Source of the DNA: an uncultured Lachnospiraceae bacterium
Lineage (GTDB): Bacteria > Bacillota > Clostridia > Lachnospirales > Lachnospiraceae
Length of the DNA stretch: 32,609 bases
NCBI GenBank assembly: GCA_944383325.1
Contig: CALWPC010000051.1
Coordinates: 1 to 32,609, forward strand
Reading direction: 5' to 3'
Under the pieces are notes generated by a model that worked only from the letters and a program-made list of their open reading frames with translations, ran no database searches and was not told the DNA's origin. Each line of letters begins with the position of its first letter. The stretch's first letter is position 1. The translations under genes were made by a program, and so were the position numbers. Below are positions 32,100-32,609 of the stretch, piece by piece.

Positions 32100-32315
32100 G
32101 TGAAGCGTACAGAATACAAAACTAAGCACAGAAAAGAGCATTATGATTCTATCTTGTTTGTAGTTCCAAAAGGAGAGAAGGACAGAATAAAGCAGGCGGC
32201 CAGTGAGTTAAAAATGTCTGTGAATGAATATCTGTACGCTCTTGTATGTGATGATTTGGTATCTGGTAAAAGTAAGTTGGGAGAGAAGTTAAACCCGGAA
32301 TTTACAGAAGAATAA
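32100..32315 (+). CDS. small ribbon-helix-helix-like protein
   Basis: A 71-residue basic protein. The core FVVPKGEKDRIKQAASELKMSVNEYLYALV has the pattern of Arc/CopG-type ribbon-helix-helix DNA-binding domains (beta strand, helix, turn at KMS, helix). Such proteins are often antitoxins or small regulators of mobile elements. The start chosen is GTG 32100 with GAAAGG nine bases before it; the frame is open back to an ATG at 31986, but the upstream part overlaps the terminator region and lacks a binding site. Codon use is more AT-rich than the genes to the left, hinting at accessory origin. No toxin partner is recognisable on either side. Confidence 0.7.
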   Translation: MKRTEYKTKHRKEHYDSILFVVPKGEKDRIKQAASELKMSVNEYLYALVCDDLVSGKSKLGEKLNPEFTEE

Positions 32316-32531
32316 ATAATAGAAGCTACTGGATAAATGGCAGGTGGCGCAGAAGTACCGAGATATGATCCAGAGGATGTACGTTGATACAATTAACGGG
32401 ATGAATAAGCATTATACTATAGAACTGAAAAAGGGGTATATAAATGACGTGACGGGTAGCAGGCTGATACAGTGCGATAAAACGAGACTGTGAAGAAAAG
32501 TCTGTAAATACGATTCTTCTATGATAAGACT
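32316..32531. other. no recognisable gene; short open stretch after the RHH gene
   Basis: A plus-strand frame stays open for 56 codons (32323-32493) immediately after the RHH gene and reads like protein (KYRDMIQRMYVDTINGM), but it has no start codon with a ribosome binding site; internal ATGs at 32365 and 32401 are unsupported. It may be the decayed remains of a partner gene, or chance. Confidence 0.35.
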
Positions 32532-32571
32532 GGGTGAAAGGCTTGAAAATGAGCTTTTCACCCCTCGTTTT
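32532..32571 (+). terminator. probable intrinsic terminator after the RHH region
   Basis: GGGTGAAAGGCT (32532-32543) pairs with AGCTTTTCACCC (32552-32563) with one G-T pair and an 8-base loop; CTCGTTTTATATATA follows. The T-run is delayed by four bases, so efficiency may be modest. Confidence 0.65.
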
Positions 32572-32609
32572 ATATATACCATCTGGCCGATGGCATGTCA
32601 AGAACAGGC

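Overview
The window is about 33 kb of bacterial chromosome of moderate GC (roughly 50 percent by eye). It most likely comes from a spore-forming member of the Clostridia, probably Lachnospiraceae-like. The support is the long Gram-positive-type SRP RNA, strong AGGAGG ribosome binding sites, frequent GTG and TTG starts, MecA, a CwlD-like spore cortex amidase, glnA next to an ANTAR regulator, and the Bacillus/Clostridium gene orders tadA-ffs and truA-rplM-rpsI. Nearly all genes are on the plus strand. There is no phage, insertion sequence or CRISPR array, and no rRNA or tRNA gene that I can see.

Layout. 255-3660: translation operon metG-rsmA-tadA. 3670-4072: SRP RNA gene with its own promoter and terminator. 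4155-6844: an SbcD/YhaO-type phosphoesterase with an unusually short YhaN-like ATPase. 7007-10363: a 1118-residue protein with N-terminal TPRs, an acidic low-complexity middle and a C-terminal P-loop ATPase. 10569-11135: hexapeptide acetyltransferase. 11259-12374 (minus): a 35-codon leader ORF, mecA and a DUF1858 gene. 12853-17812: membrane-anchored GH18 enzyme, metK, a pilin-like protein, a type 4 prepilin peptidase and a CwlD-like amidase. 17874-22038: sua5, rpiB, dCMP deaminase, fucU-like, an RluA-AlkD fusion and an Ogt-like alkyltransferase. 22059-22838 (minus): PHP phosphoesterase. 23060-25244: DUF5662 protein, EamA transporter and a eukaryote-type HisA. 25331-30879: coaX, coaBC, glnA, an ANTAR regulator and a TruA-GNAT fusion. 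31063-31902: rplM-rpsI with a perfect consensus promoter. 32100-32315: a small ribbon-helix-helix-like gene, then non-coding or decayed sequence.

Most of this is housekeeping: aminoacylation, rRNA and tRNA modification, ribosomal proteins, CoA, SAM and glutamine synthesis. Several genes have non-standard architecture. Two pseudouridine synthases each carry an unrelated C-terminal domain (AlkD-like alkylation repair; GNAT). The RluA-AlkD gene overlaps an alkyltransferase gene, making a likely alkylation-repair pair. A lone pilin-like protein sits beside a lone prepilin peptidase with no assembly ATPase. mecA appears coupled to an upstream mini-gene, and sua5 has a consensus promoter only a few bases before its start codon. 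The least explained large gene is the TPR-acidic-ATPase protein. I did not find a clear defence system or other complete unknown multi-gene system.
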